Source: Bradyrhizobium sp. LTSP849
GTDB lineage: Bacteria > Pseudomonadota > Alphaproteobacteria > Rhizobiales > Xanthobacteraceae
Direction of reading: 5' to 3'
Assembly: GCF_000938255.1 (NCBI RefSeq)
Contig: NZ_JYMR01000005.1
Coordinates: forward strand, 248,001 to 312,000
DNA length: 64,000 bases
Shown here: positions 1-8,748 of the stretch, in pieces
How positions within the stretch are numbered: the stretch's first letter is position 1
Layout of the letters: the number at the start of each line of letters is the position of its first letter
The notes under the pieces: generated by a model
The model's database searches: none
Told to the model about the DNA's origin: nothing
Seen by the model: the letters and a program-made list of their open reading frames with translations, nothing else
Translations under genes and position numbers: made by a program

Positions 1-849
1 ATGCGCAAAGGCATCGTAGATCATGAGATGGTCGACATCCCTGTGCGCGATGCCGGCCTCCCTGAAGGCCAGCGGCCCCGCGGTTTTGAACGCGCGCGAG
101 GAATTAAAAGTCTCCATCTGGCTGACCATCGGCGTTTCCACGCTCTCGCCGGTGCCCATGATGTAGACAGGCTTGCGCGGAAAGTCCCTGGCGCGGTCGG
201 CCGAGGTCAGGATCAGCGCGCCGCCGCCGTCGGTAACGAGGCAGCATTGCAGCAGCCGGAACGGATAGGCGATCATGCGTGAGTTGAGGACGTCGGCGAC
301 CGTGATCGGGTCCTTCATCATCGCGCGCGGATTTTTGGCGGCCCATTCGCGCTGCACGACAGCAACCGAGGCAAGCTGCTCATGGGTGATGCCGTAGGTC
401 TTCATGAAGCGCAGCACGGGAATCGGGAACATGCTGGGCGGCCCGTAGACGCCGAACGGTGCCTCGAACTGGCCTTGCAGGCTGTCGGCGGGGATCGAGC
501 GCGGTGCCTTGCCGATCATCGACTTGCCGCTCTCGGCATGCGTGATCAGCACGGTCTTGCACAGCCCGGCCTCGATCGCCGCCGCCGCGTGGCGGACATG
601 CAGCATGAACGAGCAGCCGCCGACCGAGGTGCCGTCGACCCAGGTCGGCTTGATGCCGAGATAATGGCAGACCTGCTGCGGCGTCTCGACCGCGGTTGCA
701 AAGCCGTCGATGTCGGAGAGTTTTAGCCCGGCATCAGCAATGGCATTGAGCGCGGCATCCGCATGAAGCTGGAGCTGCGACACGTTGGGGATGACACCGA
801 GTTCTGTGGTCTCGGCAGCGCCGACGACGGCGACCTGGTTGCTGCGCAT
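1..849 (-). CDS. Thiolase / acetyl-CoA acetyltransferase family protein, partial (3' end outside window)
   Basis: The minus-strand frame is open from an ATG at 849 to the window edge, giving 283 codons of the N-terminal part. It begins MRSNQVAVVGAAETTELG, typical of SCP-2/lipid-transfer-type thiolases. The presumed nucleophilic Cys lies in the GTSVGGCSFM stretch about 80 residues in, and the last visible residues read LMIYDAFAH, a conserved thiolase stretch. Proteins of this branch cleave or condense acyl-CoA substrates, often in side-chain or unusual beta-oxidation. The gene starts 3 nt after the stop of the DUF35 gene, the usual arrangement in which the OB-fold protein forms a complex with the thiolase. 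The substrate cannot be told from sequence. Confidence 0.85.
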   Translation of the reverse strand, partial: MRSNQVAVVGAAETTELGVIPNVSQLQLHADAALNAIADAGLKLSDIDGFATAVETPQQVCHYLGIKPTWVDGTSVGGCSFMLHVRHAAAAIEAGLCKTVLITHAESGKSMIGKAPRSIPADSLQGQFEAPFGVYGPPSMFPIPVLRFMKTYGITHEQLASVAVVQREWAAKNPRAMMKDPITVADVLNSRMIAYPFRLLQCCLVTDGGGALILTSADRARDFPRKPVYIMGTGESVETPMVSQMETFNSSRAFKTAGPLAFREAGIAHRDVDHLMIYDAFAH

Positions 850-852
850 GGC

Positions 853-1266
853 CTATCCCTTCGCCGGACGGAACACGGGGAGGCTGATCTTGTCGTCGAG
901 TGTCTCGAAGGCGACTTCGAGTTTCATGTTGAGCTCGAGCGCTTCCGGCGTTTGCGGGCAGTCGATGATGTTGCTCATCATCCGCGGCCCCTCCGCAAGC
1001 TCGACCACCGCGATCGCGTAAGGCGGCGTGAAGCCGGGCGCGGCTGGGCGGTGATTGATTACGTAGCTGTACAGAAAGCCCTTGCCGCTCGCCTTGAAGA
1101 TGCTGACCTTGCGTGAGGCGCAGGACGGGCAGAACGGGCGCGGCGGGAAATAGACATGCGCGCAGGCGTCGCAGCGTTGCAGGCGCAACTCGCCTGCTTT
1201 GGTGCCATCCCAGAAATGCTGGGTTTCGGGTGTCGGTTTCGGTCGCGCGCGCTGCGGTTCGGCCAT
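853..1266 (-). CDS. Zn-ribbon / OB-fold protein (DUF35 family), thiolase partner
   Basis: 137 aa. I take the ATG at 1266 (MAEPQRARPKPTPET) because family similarity starts there; the frame stays open upstream to 1461, but that part has low-complexity shadow sequence. The N-terminal rubredoxin-like zinc ribbon is visible as CDACAHVYFPPRPFCPSC, followed by an OB-fold (FLYSYVINHRPAAPGF, IAVVELAEGPRM). DUF35 proteins are known to pair with thiolases or HMG-CoA-synthase-like enzymes and are thought to present acyl-CoA. The thiolase follows immediately on the same strand, so the two form one transcription unit, divergent from the amidase operon. Confidence 0.88.
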   Translation of the reverse strand: MAEPQRARPKPTPETQHFWDGTKAGELRLQRCDACAHVYFPPRPFCPSCASRKVSIFKASGKGFLYSYVINHRPAAPGFTPPYAIAVVELAEGPRMMSNIIDCPQTPEALELNMKLEVAFETLDDKISLPVFRPAKG

Positions 1267-1412
1267 GTCGGCAAGCCCTCCCAAAGACAGGCTTCGCGCC
1301 CGCCCGTTTCGTTTCTGATGCGACAATCGACCATGGCGCGTCAACGGTCCAGCAATGTGCATGCATGCCATCATGCGCACAATGCTTGTGTCGAACTGAG
1401 CCGGCGCTATAG

Positions 1413-1426
1413 ATTGCGCGCGCAAT
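1413..1426. promoter_or_regulatory. Perfect 14-bp palindrome, candidate operator between the DUF35 and amidase genes
   Basis: ATTGCGCGCGCAAT is a perfect inverted repeat 17 bp upstream of the amidase start and 147 bp from the DUF35 start. Its position in a divergent promoter fits a dimeric regulator site. No regulator gene is adjacent, so the binding protein is unknown, and alternating GC runs can arise by chance in GC-rich DNA. Confidence 0.35.
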
Positions 1427-1442
1427 ATTCCGTGAGACAGAC

Positions 1443-2792
1443 ATGCCCGATTTTCCGACACTGGCGAAGCTCGCCGAAGACCTCGAAAGTGGCCGCACCA
1501 CCTCCCGCAAGCTGGTCGAGGCGTGCATCGCCAGGATCGCCGATCCCGCCGGCGAGGGCCAGCGCACCTTCATCCATGTCGACAAGGACGCCGCGCTCGC
1601 GGCCGCGGATGCCATGGATGCCTTGCGCAAGGTGAAGGCGGCACCGTCGCGCTATGCCGGTATCCCGGTCTCGATCAAGGATCTCTTCGACATCAAGGGC
1701 CAGGTCACGCGCGCCGGCTCCCGCGCGCTCGACGATTCCCCGCCAGCCGAGCAGGATGCCCCGACGGTGGCGCGGCTACGCAAGGCCGGCTTTGTCGTGA
1801 TCGGGCGGACCAACATGACCGAGTTCGCCTATTCCGGCATCGGCATCAATCCGCATTACGGCACGCCGAAAGGCGCCTGGAACCGGGCCGAGGGCCACGT
1901 GCCCGGCGGCTCCTCCTCGGGTGCCGCGGTGTCCGTGCTCGACGGCATGGCGCATGGCGCGCTTGGCACCGACACCGGAGGCTCCTGCCGGATTCCGGCC
2001 ACCTTCAACGGCATCGTCGGCTACAAGCCGACGCAGCGTCGTGTGCCGCTCGACGGTGCGGTGCCGCTGTCGTTCTCGCTCGACAGCATTGGCCCCTTGG
2101 CGCGATCGGTCAGTTGCTGTGCCATACTCGATGCGGTGCTTGCCAACGAGCCGATCGTCGCGCTGAAGCCGCGTCCCGTAAAGGGCATGCGGCTGGCGGT
2201 GCCGACCACGATCGCGCTCGACGACATCGACGCCGAAGTCGCCGTGACGTTCGAGCGGGCGCTGAGGACGCTTTCCGATCACGGCGCCATCATCGAGCGT
2301 ATCGAGATGGCGGAGTTCCACGACATCGGGCCGATGAACGCGAAGGGTGGCTTTGCCGCCTCCGAGAGTTTTGCGTGGCATCGCTATCTCATCACGTCCA
2401 AGGGCGATGTCTATGATCCCCGCGTTTCCGTGCGGATCATGCGCGGCGAGGCGCAGAGCGCGGCCGACTATATCGATCTCCTCAACGAGCGCCGTTCGCT
2501 GATCGCGCGCGTCAATGCGCGCATTGCGCCCTATGACGCGCTGGTGCTGCCGACCACTGCCAATACGCCGCCGAAGATCGCCGATCTCGCCGACGACAAG
2601 GCGTTCACCATCCAGAATCTGCGCGCGCTGCGCAATTGCACCCTGATCAACATGATCGACGGTTGCGCCATTTCGCTGCCTGCGCATCGCGAGGGCGAAA
2701 TTCCCGTCGGCCTGATGCTGGCGGGTAGCGGCGGATCCGACCGTCGTATTTTCGAACTTGCTGCCGGCATGGAGGCCGTAATTCGTGTTTGA
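1443..2792 (+). CDS. Amidase signature family hydrolase
   Basis: 449 aa with the Ser-cisSer-Lys triad of the amidase signature family: Lys79 in SIKDLFDIKG, the cis-Ser in GGSSSGAA (about 156-163) and the nucleophilic Ser181 in GTDTGGSCRIPA. The length is normal for stand-alone amidases. It hydrolyses a small amide or ureide of unknown identity. It lacks features that would tie it to GatA, and no gatB/gatC is present, so a catabolic role is more likely. The stop overlaps the next gene (DUF2848) by 8 bp, indicating translational coupling; amidase/DUF2848 pairs recur in proteobacterial catabolic operons, as far as I know. Confidence 0.9.
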   Translation: MPDFPTLAKLAEDLESGRTTSRKLVEACIARIADPAGEGQRTFIHVDKDAALAAADAMDALRKVKAAPSRYAGIPVSIKDLFDIKGQVTRAGSRALDDSPPAEQDAPTVARLRKAGFVVIGRTNMTEFAYSGIGINPHYGTPKGAWNRAEGHVPGGSSSGAAVSVLDGMAHGALGTDTGGSCRIPATFNGIVGYKPTQRRVPLDGAVPLSFSLDSIGPLARSVSCCAILDAVLANEPIVALKPRPVKGMRLAVPTTIALDDIDAEVAVTFERALRTLSDHGAIIERIEMAEFHDIGPMNAKGGFAASESFAWHRYLITSKGDVYDPRVSVRIMRGEAQSAADYIDLLNERRSLIARVNARIAPYDALVLPTTANTPPKIADLADDKAFTIQNLRALRNCTLINMIDGCAISLPAHREGEIPVGLMLAGSGGSDRRIFELAAGMEAVIRV

Positions 2793-3471
2793 CCTGACTT
2801 TCACCGTCGACGCAGAGGATACCACCACGCCGCTGACCTTGGCGATCGACCAGATGGTCATCGCCGGCTGGACCGGCCGCGATCCAGTCGCGCGCGACAA
2901 GCACATCGCCGAGCTGCAAGAGATGGGCATTGCCCCGCCGGCCTCGACGCCGATCTACTACCGCGCCTCGGCGCGGCGTTTGACACAGGAAGACGGCATC
3001 GAATGCTGCGGCGGCGACTCGTCTGGCGAGGTCGAGTTCGTGCTGATCGGCTGGCAGGGCCGCATCTTCGTCGGCTGCGGCTCCGACCATACCGACCGCA
3101 AGGTCGAGGCCTACAACGTCACGGTGTCCAAGCAGATGTGCGACAAGCCGATCGCAACGACGCTGTGGGAACTCGAAGACGTGATCGGCCACTGGGACAA
3201 GATGATCCTGCGCTCCTACGCCACCATCAAGGGCGAGCGCGTGCTCTACCAGGAGGGCACGCTGGACGCGATGCTGCCGGTCGACGACCTCATCGCGCGC
3301 GGCTTCGAGGGTGGGAAGTTTCCCGATGGCTGCGCCATGTTCGGCGGCACCTTCGCCGCCAAGGGCGGCATCCGCCCGGCCGACCGCTTCGAGTTCGAGC
3401 TGGAGGACCCCGTGCTGAAGCGCACGATCAAGCACGGGTATGACGTGGTGACGCTGCCGGTGCTGGGCTGA
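2785..3471 (+). CDS. DUF2848 family protein
   Basis: 228 aa starting at a GTG that overlaps the amidase stop by 8 bp. The sequence is recognisable as DUF2848: LTFTVDAED at the N-terminus, YYRASARRLT and GCGSDHTDRKVEAYNV in the middle, and GFEGGKFPDGCAMFGGTFAA near the C-terminus. The HTDR motif resembles the metal/active-site stretch of fumarylacetoacetate hydrolase-like folds, so an enzymatic step on the amidase product is plausible, but the reaction is unknown. No signal peptide is present. Coupling to the amidase implies a shared pathway. Confidence 0.85.
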   Translation: MFDLTFTVDAEDTTTPLTLAIDQMVIAGWTGRDPVARDKHIAELQEMGIAPPASTPIYYRASARRLTQEDGIECCGGDSSGEVEFVLIGWQGRIFVGCGSDHTDRKVEAYNVTVSKQMCDKPIATTLWELEDVIGHWDKMILRSYATIKGERVLYQEGTLDAMLPVDDLIARGFEGGKFPDGCAMFGGTFAAKGGIRPADRFEFELEDPVLKRTIKHGYDVVTLPVLG

Positions 3472-3541
3472 GGCGCAATGACGAGGAGATAGTCGGAAAT
3501 CGGGTGGCGGAGAGCGGGGCGGTCTTGCGAAAGTCAGAGCC

Positions 3542-4288
3542 ATGACAGCAACAGCACACAAATCGCCTCACTCCCCGTCAGCGGATCTCGCCACCCGCGT
3601 CGAGGCCCTCGACTGGCCCCAAATCACCGCCGAGCTTGACTCTCAGGGCTCCGCCGTCCTGAAAGGCCTGCTGGAGCCCGACCAATGCCACGCCATCTCC
3701 GCCCTCTATCCCGACGACTCCCACTTCCGCAGCCGCATCGTCATGGGCCGTCACGGCTTTGGCCGCGGCGAGTACAAATATTTCTCCTATCCGCTGCCCG
3801 ACCTGATCGCGCAATTGCGCCCGGCGCTCTACGTGCATCTGCAAGGCGTCGCCAATCGCTGGAACGAGGCGATGGGGATCGACATTCGCTATCCCGCCGC
3901 GCATGCGGCGTTTCTGAAGCGTTGCCACGAGGCGGGTCAGCCACGGCCGACGCCGCTGCTGCTGCAATATGAGGCCGGTGACTTCAACTGCCTGCACCAG
4001 GACCTCTACGGCGAGCACGTGTTCCCGCTTCAGGTCGCGATCCTCTTGTCGGAGCCGGGCCGCGATTTCACCGGCGGCGAATTCGTGCTGACAGAACAAC
4101 GCCCGCGCATGCAGTCTCGCGCGGAAGTGGTGCCGCTCACGCAGGGTGACGCGGTTGCGTTTGCCGTGCATCATCGTCCGGTGAAGGGGACACGCGGCAC
4201 CTATCGCGTTAATCTCCGCCATGGCGTCAGCCGGATCAGGTCCGGCCAGCGCCATACGGTGGGTGTGATCTTTCATGATGCCAAATGA
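3542..4288 (+). CDS. 2OG-Fe(II) oxygenase (prolyl-4-hydroxylase-like)
   Basis: 248 aa. The Fe(II) facial triad is visible: HQD (His152, Asp154) in NCLHQDLYGEHVFPLQ and the distal His227 in VNLRHGVS, with Arg237 in SGQRHTVG as the 2-oxoglutarate anchor. The double-stranded beta-helix core occupies roughly residues 135-245. The substrate is unknown. The gene ends 9 bp before the alkB start, so the two are probably co-transcribed; two different 2OG dioxygenases in one unit suggests a role in alkylation-damage response or modification of nucleic acid or protein. No leader peptide. Confidence 0.85.
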   Translation: MTATAHKSPHSPSADLATRVEALDWPQITAELDSQGSAVLKGLLEPDQCHAISALYPDDSHFRSRIVMGRHGFGRGEYKYFSYPLPDLIAQLRPALYVHLQGVANRWNEAMGIDIRYPAAHAAFLKRCHEAGQPRPTPLLLQYEAGDFNCLHQDLYGEHVFPLQVAILLSEPGRDFTGGEFVLTEQRPRMQSRAEVVPLTQGDAVAFAVHHRPVKGTRGTYRVNLRHGVSRIRSGQRHTVGVIFHDAK

Positions 4289-4297
4289 GCGCGACGA

Positions 4298-4951
4298 TTG
4301 ACAGCTGATTTGTTCGACAGGGTTGCCGAAGCCCAACCGTCGCGCGAGGAGATCGCTGACGGTGCCGTCTTGTTGCGCGGCTTCGTCAAGCCGATCGAGA
4401 GCGAGCTGATCGAAGCCGTGCGCGCCATCGTGGTGCAGTCGCCGTTTCGGCGGATGACCACGCCCGGCGGCCATCTGATGTCGGTGGCGATGACGAATTG
4501 CGGCGAACGCGGCTGGATCACCGACCACACCGGCTATCGCTACGATCCCATCGATCCGCGAACCGAGGCGCCATGGCCGGCGATGCCGCCGGTGTTGCGC
4601 GATTTGGCCCGCCGTGCGGCGGAGCAGGGCGGCTTCACCGGCTTTGCGCCCGATGCGTGCCTCGTCAATCGCTACGAGCCCGGCACGCGCTTGTCGTTGC
4701 ATCAGGACAAGGATGAGTTGGACTATTCGGCGCCGATCGTCTCGGTGTCGCTGGGCCTGCCCGCGACCTTCCTGTTCGGCGGCATGGCGCGCGCCGACAA
4801 GCCGCGCCGTTTCCGCCTCGTCCATGGCGATGTTGTGGTGTGGGGCGGCCCGTCCCGGCTCGCCTATCACGGCGTCGCGCCACTCGCCGACGGCGAGCAT
4901 GCGCTGCTCGGTCGGAAGCGGATCAATTTGACCTTCCGCCGGACGCGCTGA
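4298..4951 (+). CDS. alkB: Alpha-ketoglutarate-dependent DNA repair dioxygenase AlkB
   Basis: 217 aa from a TTG start. The frame is closed upstream by a stop at 4286 and the N-terminus aligns by eye with E. coli AlkB, so TTG is the best start. AlkB removes methyl groups from 1-methyladenine and 3-methylcytosine by oxidation. Catalytic residues are present: His135 and Asp137 (SLHQDKDE), His191 (RLAYHGV), and Arg208 and Arg214 at the spacing seen in E. coli AlkB. Substrate-recognition stretches TPGGHLMSVAMTNCGE and YDPIDPRTEAPWPAMP are also conserved. No ada gene is nearby. Confidence 0.95.
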   Translation: MTADLFDRVAEAQPSREEIADGAVLLRGFVKPIESELIEAVRAIVVQSPFRRMTTPGGHLMSVAMTNCGERGWITDHTGYRYDPIDPRTEAPWPAMPPVLRDLARRAAEQGGFTGFAPDACLVNRYEPGTRLSLHQDKDELDYSAPIVSVSLGLPATFLFGGMARADKPRRFRLVHGDVVVWGGPSRLAYHGVAPLADGEHALLGRKRINLTFRRTR

Positions 4952-5004
4952 CGCGTTTCTTCGCTGGCCTCGCTCGGCTAAGCTCTGGGCGGGGAGGCGG
5001 CGAC

Positions 5005-6246
5005 ATGACGACAGCACGGCTCACGGCTGACACCGGGACGGCCAGCCGCACCGGCCTGTATCTGGCCGCGCTGCAACTGGTGTTCACGCTGGGCTGGACC
5101 ACCTACGTCATCTATCTGCCGAAGCTCGCCGCCGAGGTCGGCATCGCGCCATCAGCCGTCATCCTCATCCTGATGCTGGACCAGGCGATCTTCACCATTG
5201 CCGACACGGCGATGGGGATCGCCGCGGACAGGCTCGCGCCCTATGTCGGCAGGCTTGGCCTGTTCGTCGGACTCGTGGCCGCGATCTCCTGCGGCGCGTT
5301 CGTTGCGATGCCCTTCGTTGCCGGCGTCGGCGCGGCAGCGCAGGTCTGGTTGATCGCGCTGATCGTGATCTGGTCGATCACCTCGTCTGCCTTGCGGGCG
5401 CCGCCGCTGACCTTGCTCGGCAAATATCGTGCGCGGCCGCAGGTGCCGTTCCTCGCCGCTCTCGCGATGCTCGGCTACGGCGTTGCCGGCGCTGTCTCGC
5501 CCTATCTCGGCGTGGTCATGCGAGAGCATGACGCGCGGCTGCCGTTCGTGATCTCCAGCGTCGTGCTGCTGCTCACGGCGCTGGGGCTGTCGCGGATCGA
5601 ACACGATGTGGCGCGGGACACGTCATCGCTCACACCGGCCGAGGTGGCAAAGCCGCTCGGCCTGACGTCCATCGTCTTCATCGTCGCGACGATAGCGCTG
5701 GCGCTCGGCTATCAACTGCACTTTGCCATGAACAGCGCGCCGTTCTATCTGCGCTTTGTCAAGCCAGACGATCTGCCATGGCTGATGCCGGTGTTCTGGA
5801 TCGGCTTCAACATCGCGATGTTTCCGGCAAGCCTCGTCGTCAAGCATCGCGGCGGCCTGATTGTGATGGGTGCGGCCGGGCTCCTCGGAGCGGTTGCGAT
5901 CGCTGCGGCCGAATTCGCCGGCAGCCTCAACACGCTGATCGCTGCACAATTTCTCGCCGGGGCCGCGTGGGGCTGCATGCTGATGAGCGCGATCTCGGCC
6001 GCGCTCGCGATCGGCTCGACCGGCGCGGAAGGAAAGGTGACGGGCCTCGTCTTCTCCGCGCTGGCGCTCGGCACCTTCGCGCGGATGGCGGCGGTTGCCG
6101 GGGGCTTGCAGAAGATGCCGGACTACGCGCCGCTGCTGCACTGGGCGCCGGTCGCCTGCTGGTCGGTCGCAGGCGCAGGCCTCCTGGTGATCGCGGCGGC
6201 GCGGCTACAGGGTGGTGCTCATCTCAAGGCTTCGGCGGGTGAATGA
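5005..6246 (+). CDS. MFS transporter
   Basis: 413 aa. The ATG at 5005 is preceded by a GGGGAGG ribosome site, which decides against the ATG at 4840 inside alkB. About 12 hydrophobic segments are visible in two halves, for example LYLAALQLVFTLGWTTYVIY, VSPYLGVVMREHDARLPFV and FLAGAAWGCMLMSAISAALA. Weak resemblance to the major facilitator superfamily; the substrate is not predictable. It could belong to the alkB unit (53 bp gap). Its 3' end overlaps the convergent ThDP-enzyme gene by 23 bp. Confidence 0.8.
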   Translation: MTTARLTADTGTASRTGLYLAALQLVFTLGWTTYVIYLPKLAAEVGIAPSAVILILMLDQAIFTIADTAMGIAADRLAPYVGRLGLFVGLVAAISCGAFVAMPFVAGVGAAAQVWLIALIVIWSITSSALRAPPLTLLGKYRARPQVPFLAALAMLGYGVAGAVSPYLGVVMREHDARLPFVISSVVLLLTALGLSRIEHDVARDTSSLTPAEVAKPLGLTSIVFIVATIALALGYQLHFAMNSAPFYLRFVKPDDLPWLMPVFWIGFNIAMFPASLVVKHRGGLIVMGAAGLLGAVAIAAAEFAGSLNTLIAAQFLAGAAWGCMLMSAISAALAIGSTGAEGKVTGLVFSALALGTFARMAAVAGGLQKMPDYAPLLHWAPVACWSVAGAGLLVIAAARLQGGAHLKASAGE

Positions 6247-7849
6247 ACGCCCACGGGCTGACTTCCGAATCCCGCGTCACCTCCACCGAGATCAGATATG
6301 GCCCGCCATGCGCGAGCGCCTTCTCCATCGCCGCCTTGAACTGATCCGGCGCGGTGACGCGCGCAGCAGCCACGCCAAACGACTCCGCAAGCTTGACGAA
6401 ATCCGGATTGACGAGATCCGACGCCACCACGCGGCCGTCAAAGCGTTCGCGCTGGTCGCGGCGGACGTTGCCATAAGCGTTGTTGTTGAACACCAGCGTC
6501 ACCACGCCGATGTTGAACTGCACCGCGGTGGCAAGCTCCTGCACGCCGAACATGAAGCCGCCGTCGCCGGTAATCGCCACCACTGGCTTGTCGGGGTTGG
6601 CCACCTTGGCGCCGAGCGCGGTCGGGAAGCCTGAGCCGAGCGTGCCTTGATAGCCTGAGGTGATGAAGGTGCGCGGCTCGTAGATCGGAAAGCCGTACCA
6701 GGAGGCAAAGCCGAACTGCGACAGCTCATCAGTGACGATCGCGTTCGCCGGCAGCACTTCGCGCAGGATATTGAGATACGCCATCTGCGGCTGGATGCGC
6801 TGGATTTCCTGTTGTGCGGTCGCCGTGGCCTCGCGGATCGCGGCACGGCGGCCGGCGGTCTTGCTATAACCCGCCTTGCTGACGGCAGCGGCGAGATCGG
6901 CGGTCGCCGTCTTGGCATCGGCGACGATCGCGGTGTCTGAGATGAACCGCCGCATCTCGACGGGATCGATGTCGATGCGGATGCTCTTCAACCCGTCGGG
7001 GCGATACGGCCAGCGCGACATGGTCGGCAGCTCAAGCCGCGTGCCGATGCCGATCATCAGATCGGTCTTGGCCCACAGTCTGTAGGCGGCTGCCATGGTC
7101 AGCCCGAGCTCGTGTGCATTGGACACGATGCCGCGGCCGCTGCGGAACGCAACAACGGGCGCATCGATCATCTCGGCAAGTTCGAGGATCTCGTCACCTG
7201 CCTCGATCGCACCGCTGCCGACGAAGATCATCGGTGCCTTGCTGTTTTTGATGAGCGCAGCCGCCTGCTTGATCAGATCAGGGTCGGGCCGCGGTGCGGG
7301 CAATGGCTCCAGCACATGTGCTGCCGCGGTGTCGCCGCGCTGGGTGAAGATGTCCCAGGGCATCTCCACCGAGGCCGGACCGCGCCGCCCGGACGTCATT
7401 TCCTGGAACGCGCGCGCCACGGTGGTCGGCGCGTTGCCCGGCGTTTCGATCCGGTCAGCCCACTTCACGTAGGTGCGCAAGGTGGCGAGCTGGTCCGGCA
7501 TCTCGTGCAGATGGCCGCGGCCCTTGCCAAGAAACTGCGTCGGCACCTGGCCGGTGACGCACAGCACCGGCTCGTTGCAGCCATATGCGGTGAGCAGCGC
7601 CGCGCTGGCGTTGAGCACGCCGGGGCCGGGCACCACGCTGAACACGCCGGGCCTGCCGCTGGAGCGTGCGTAACCGAACGCCATGTAGCCGCAGGCCTGC
7701 TCGTGCCGTGCGCCGATCACCTTGAGCTGGGCCTGGTGAAAGGCGTCGAACAGGCCGTAGACTTGCGCGCCAGGTAGGCCGAACACGGTGTCGACACCGT
7801 GGGCGACAAGGCCGCTTACGATCGCTTCGCCGCCGGTGAGGGTGGTCAT
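6224..7849 (-). CDS. Thiamine diphosphate-dependent enzyme (acetolactate synthase-like)
   Basis: 541 aa with the three-domain layout of the ThDP carboligase/decarboxylase family. The cofactor-activating Glu is in GARHEQACGYMAFGYAR (about residues 43-59), the central Rossmann domain carries APMIFVGSGAIEAGDE, and the C-terminal ThDP/Mg motif runs from GDGGFMFGVQE to FNNN. It resembles IlvB-type proteins, but no regulatory subunit gene is present, so it is unlikely to be the biosynthetic enzyme. As the last gene of the minus-strand hpa unit (26 bp after the FAH gene) it may decarboxylate or ligate a 2-oxo acid of that pathway; this is inference. Confidence 0.8.
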   Translation of the reverse strand: MTTLTGGEAIVSGLVAHGVDTVFGLPGAQVYGLFDAFHQAQLKVIGARHEQACGYMAFGYARSSGRPGVFSVVPGPGVLNASAALLTAYGCNEPVLCVTGQVPTQFLGKGRGHLHEMPDQLATLRTYVKWADRIETPGNAPTTVARAFQEMTSGRRGPASVEMPWDIFTQRGDTAAAHVLEPLPAPRPDPDLIKQAAALIKNSKAPMIFVGSGAIEAGDEILELAEMIDAPVVAFRSGRGIVSNAHELGLTMAAAYRLWAKTDLMIGIGTRLELPTMSRWPYRPDGLKSIRIDIDPVEMRRFISDTAIVADAKTATADLAAAVSKAGYSKTAGRRAAIREATATAQQEIQRIQPQMAYLNILREVLPANAIVTDELSQFGFASWYGFPIYEPRTFITSGYQGTLGSGFPTALGAKVANPDKPVVAITGDGGFMFGVQELATAVQFNIGVVTLVFNNNAYGNVRRDQRERFDGRVVASDLVNPDFVKLAESFGVAAARVTAPDQFKAAMEKALAHGGPYLISVEVTRDSEVSPWAFIHPPKP

Positions 7850-7875
7850 TGTACTATTCTCACTTCAATTGTTGG

Positions 7876-8745
7876 TCAGGCTTCGTCGACGACGCCGTTG
7901 CGCAAACTTCCGATGCCTTCGGCTTCGACCTCAATCACGTCGCCCGGCTTCAGATAGCGCGGCGGATCGAACCGCGCACCGGCGCCGGTCGGCGTGCCCG
8001 TGACGATGATATCGCCGGGGACGAGCGTTGCGAAGGTCGAGATGTAGCTGATGAGGGTGCGGAACGGAAACATCAACCGGCTGGTGCGGTCATCCTGCCG
8101 CAGCTCACCGTTGACGTGCGTGGTGAGACGAATGTCGGCGATCTGGGATTCCTTTGTGTAAGGCACGAGCCAAGGACCGAGGCTGCCGCTGGAATCAAAG
8201 TTCTTGCCTTGGGTGACGTTGAACTTGCCGTGGCGCAGCCAGTCGCGCACCGAGCCCTCGTTGCAAAGGGTCAACGCCGCGATGTGGTCGAGCGCCGCAC
8301 TTTCCGGAACATGCCGGCCAGCCTTGCCAATCACCAGCACGATCTCGCCCTCATAGTCGAGCTGCGCCGACGCACGCGGGCGCACCAGCGGCGTCTCATG
8401 GCCGACGAAGGATCGCGTCGAGCGCATGAACATGCTCGGATATTTCGGCGCGTCCTGGCCGTCCTTGTACTCGGCATTGCGGTCGGGATAGTTGACGCCG
8501 ATGCAGATGATCTTCTCCGGCGCAGGGATTGGCGGCAACCAGGTGATGTCACCGAGCGCATGGTCCGGCGTGCGGCCGGCCGCCTCTTCGGCGAGGCTCG
8601 CGAGCTTTCCTGCGGCGATCACCTCGCGCAGCGTCGGATAGTTTTTGGCGTGGTGCGGGGAGAGATCGACGATGCCTCCCTCCAAGACGGCGCCGTAGCG
8701 GGTTTCACTTTTGACGGAGTAGGTGGCGAGGCGAGGGAGCTTCAT
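7876..8745 (-). CDS. Fumarylacetoacetate hydrolase family protein, candidate HpaG-type decarboxylase/isomerase
   Basis: 289 aa, single FAH domain: N-terminal cap to about residue 75, then the catalytic domain beginning with KIICIGVNYPDRNAEY. Metal-binding acidic residues are in LDYEGEIVLVIG, and VTGTPTGAGARFDPPRYL is the conserved C-terminal signature. It starts 3 nt after the hpaD stop. In homoprotocatechuate degradation the FAH-family enzyme HpaG decarboxylates and isomerises the C8 tricarboxylate; E. coli HpaG has two FAH repeats, whereas this is one. Position and family support HpaG, but FAH enzymes are numerous, so I leave the symbol blank. Confidence 0.85.
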   Translation of the reverse strand: MKLPRLATYSVKSETRYGAVLEGGIVDLSPHHAKNYPTLREVIAAGKLASLAEEAAGRTPDHALGDITWLPPIPAPEKIICIGVNYPDRNAEYKDGQDAPKYPSMFMRSTRSFVGHETPLVRPRASAQLDYEGEIVLVIGKAGRHVPESAALDHIAALTLCNEGSVRDWLRHGKFNVTQGKNFDSSGSLGPWLVPYTKESQIADIRLTTHVNGELRQDDRTSRLMFPFRTLISYISTFATLVPGDIIVTGTPTGAGARFDPPRYLKPGDVIEVEAEGIGSLRNGVVDEA

Positions 8746-8748
8746 GGC

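Noticed and set aside
734..1630. 298-codon minus-strand frame over the DUF35 gene
   Set aside because: Overlaps DUF35 and amidase genes in another frame and has no family likeness.
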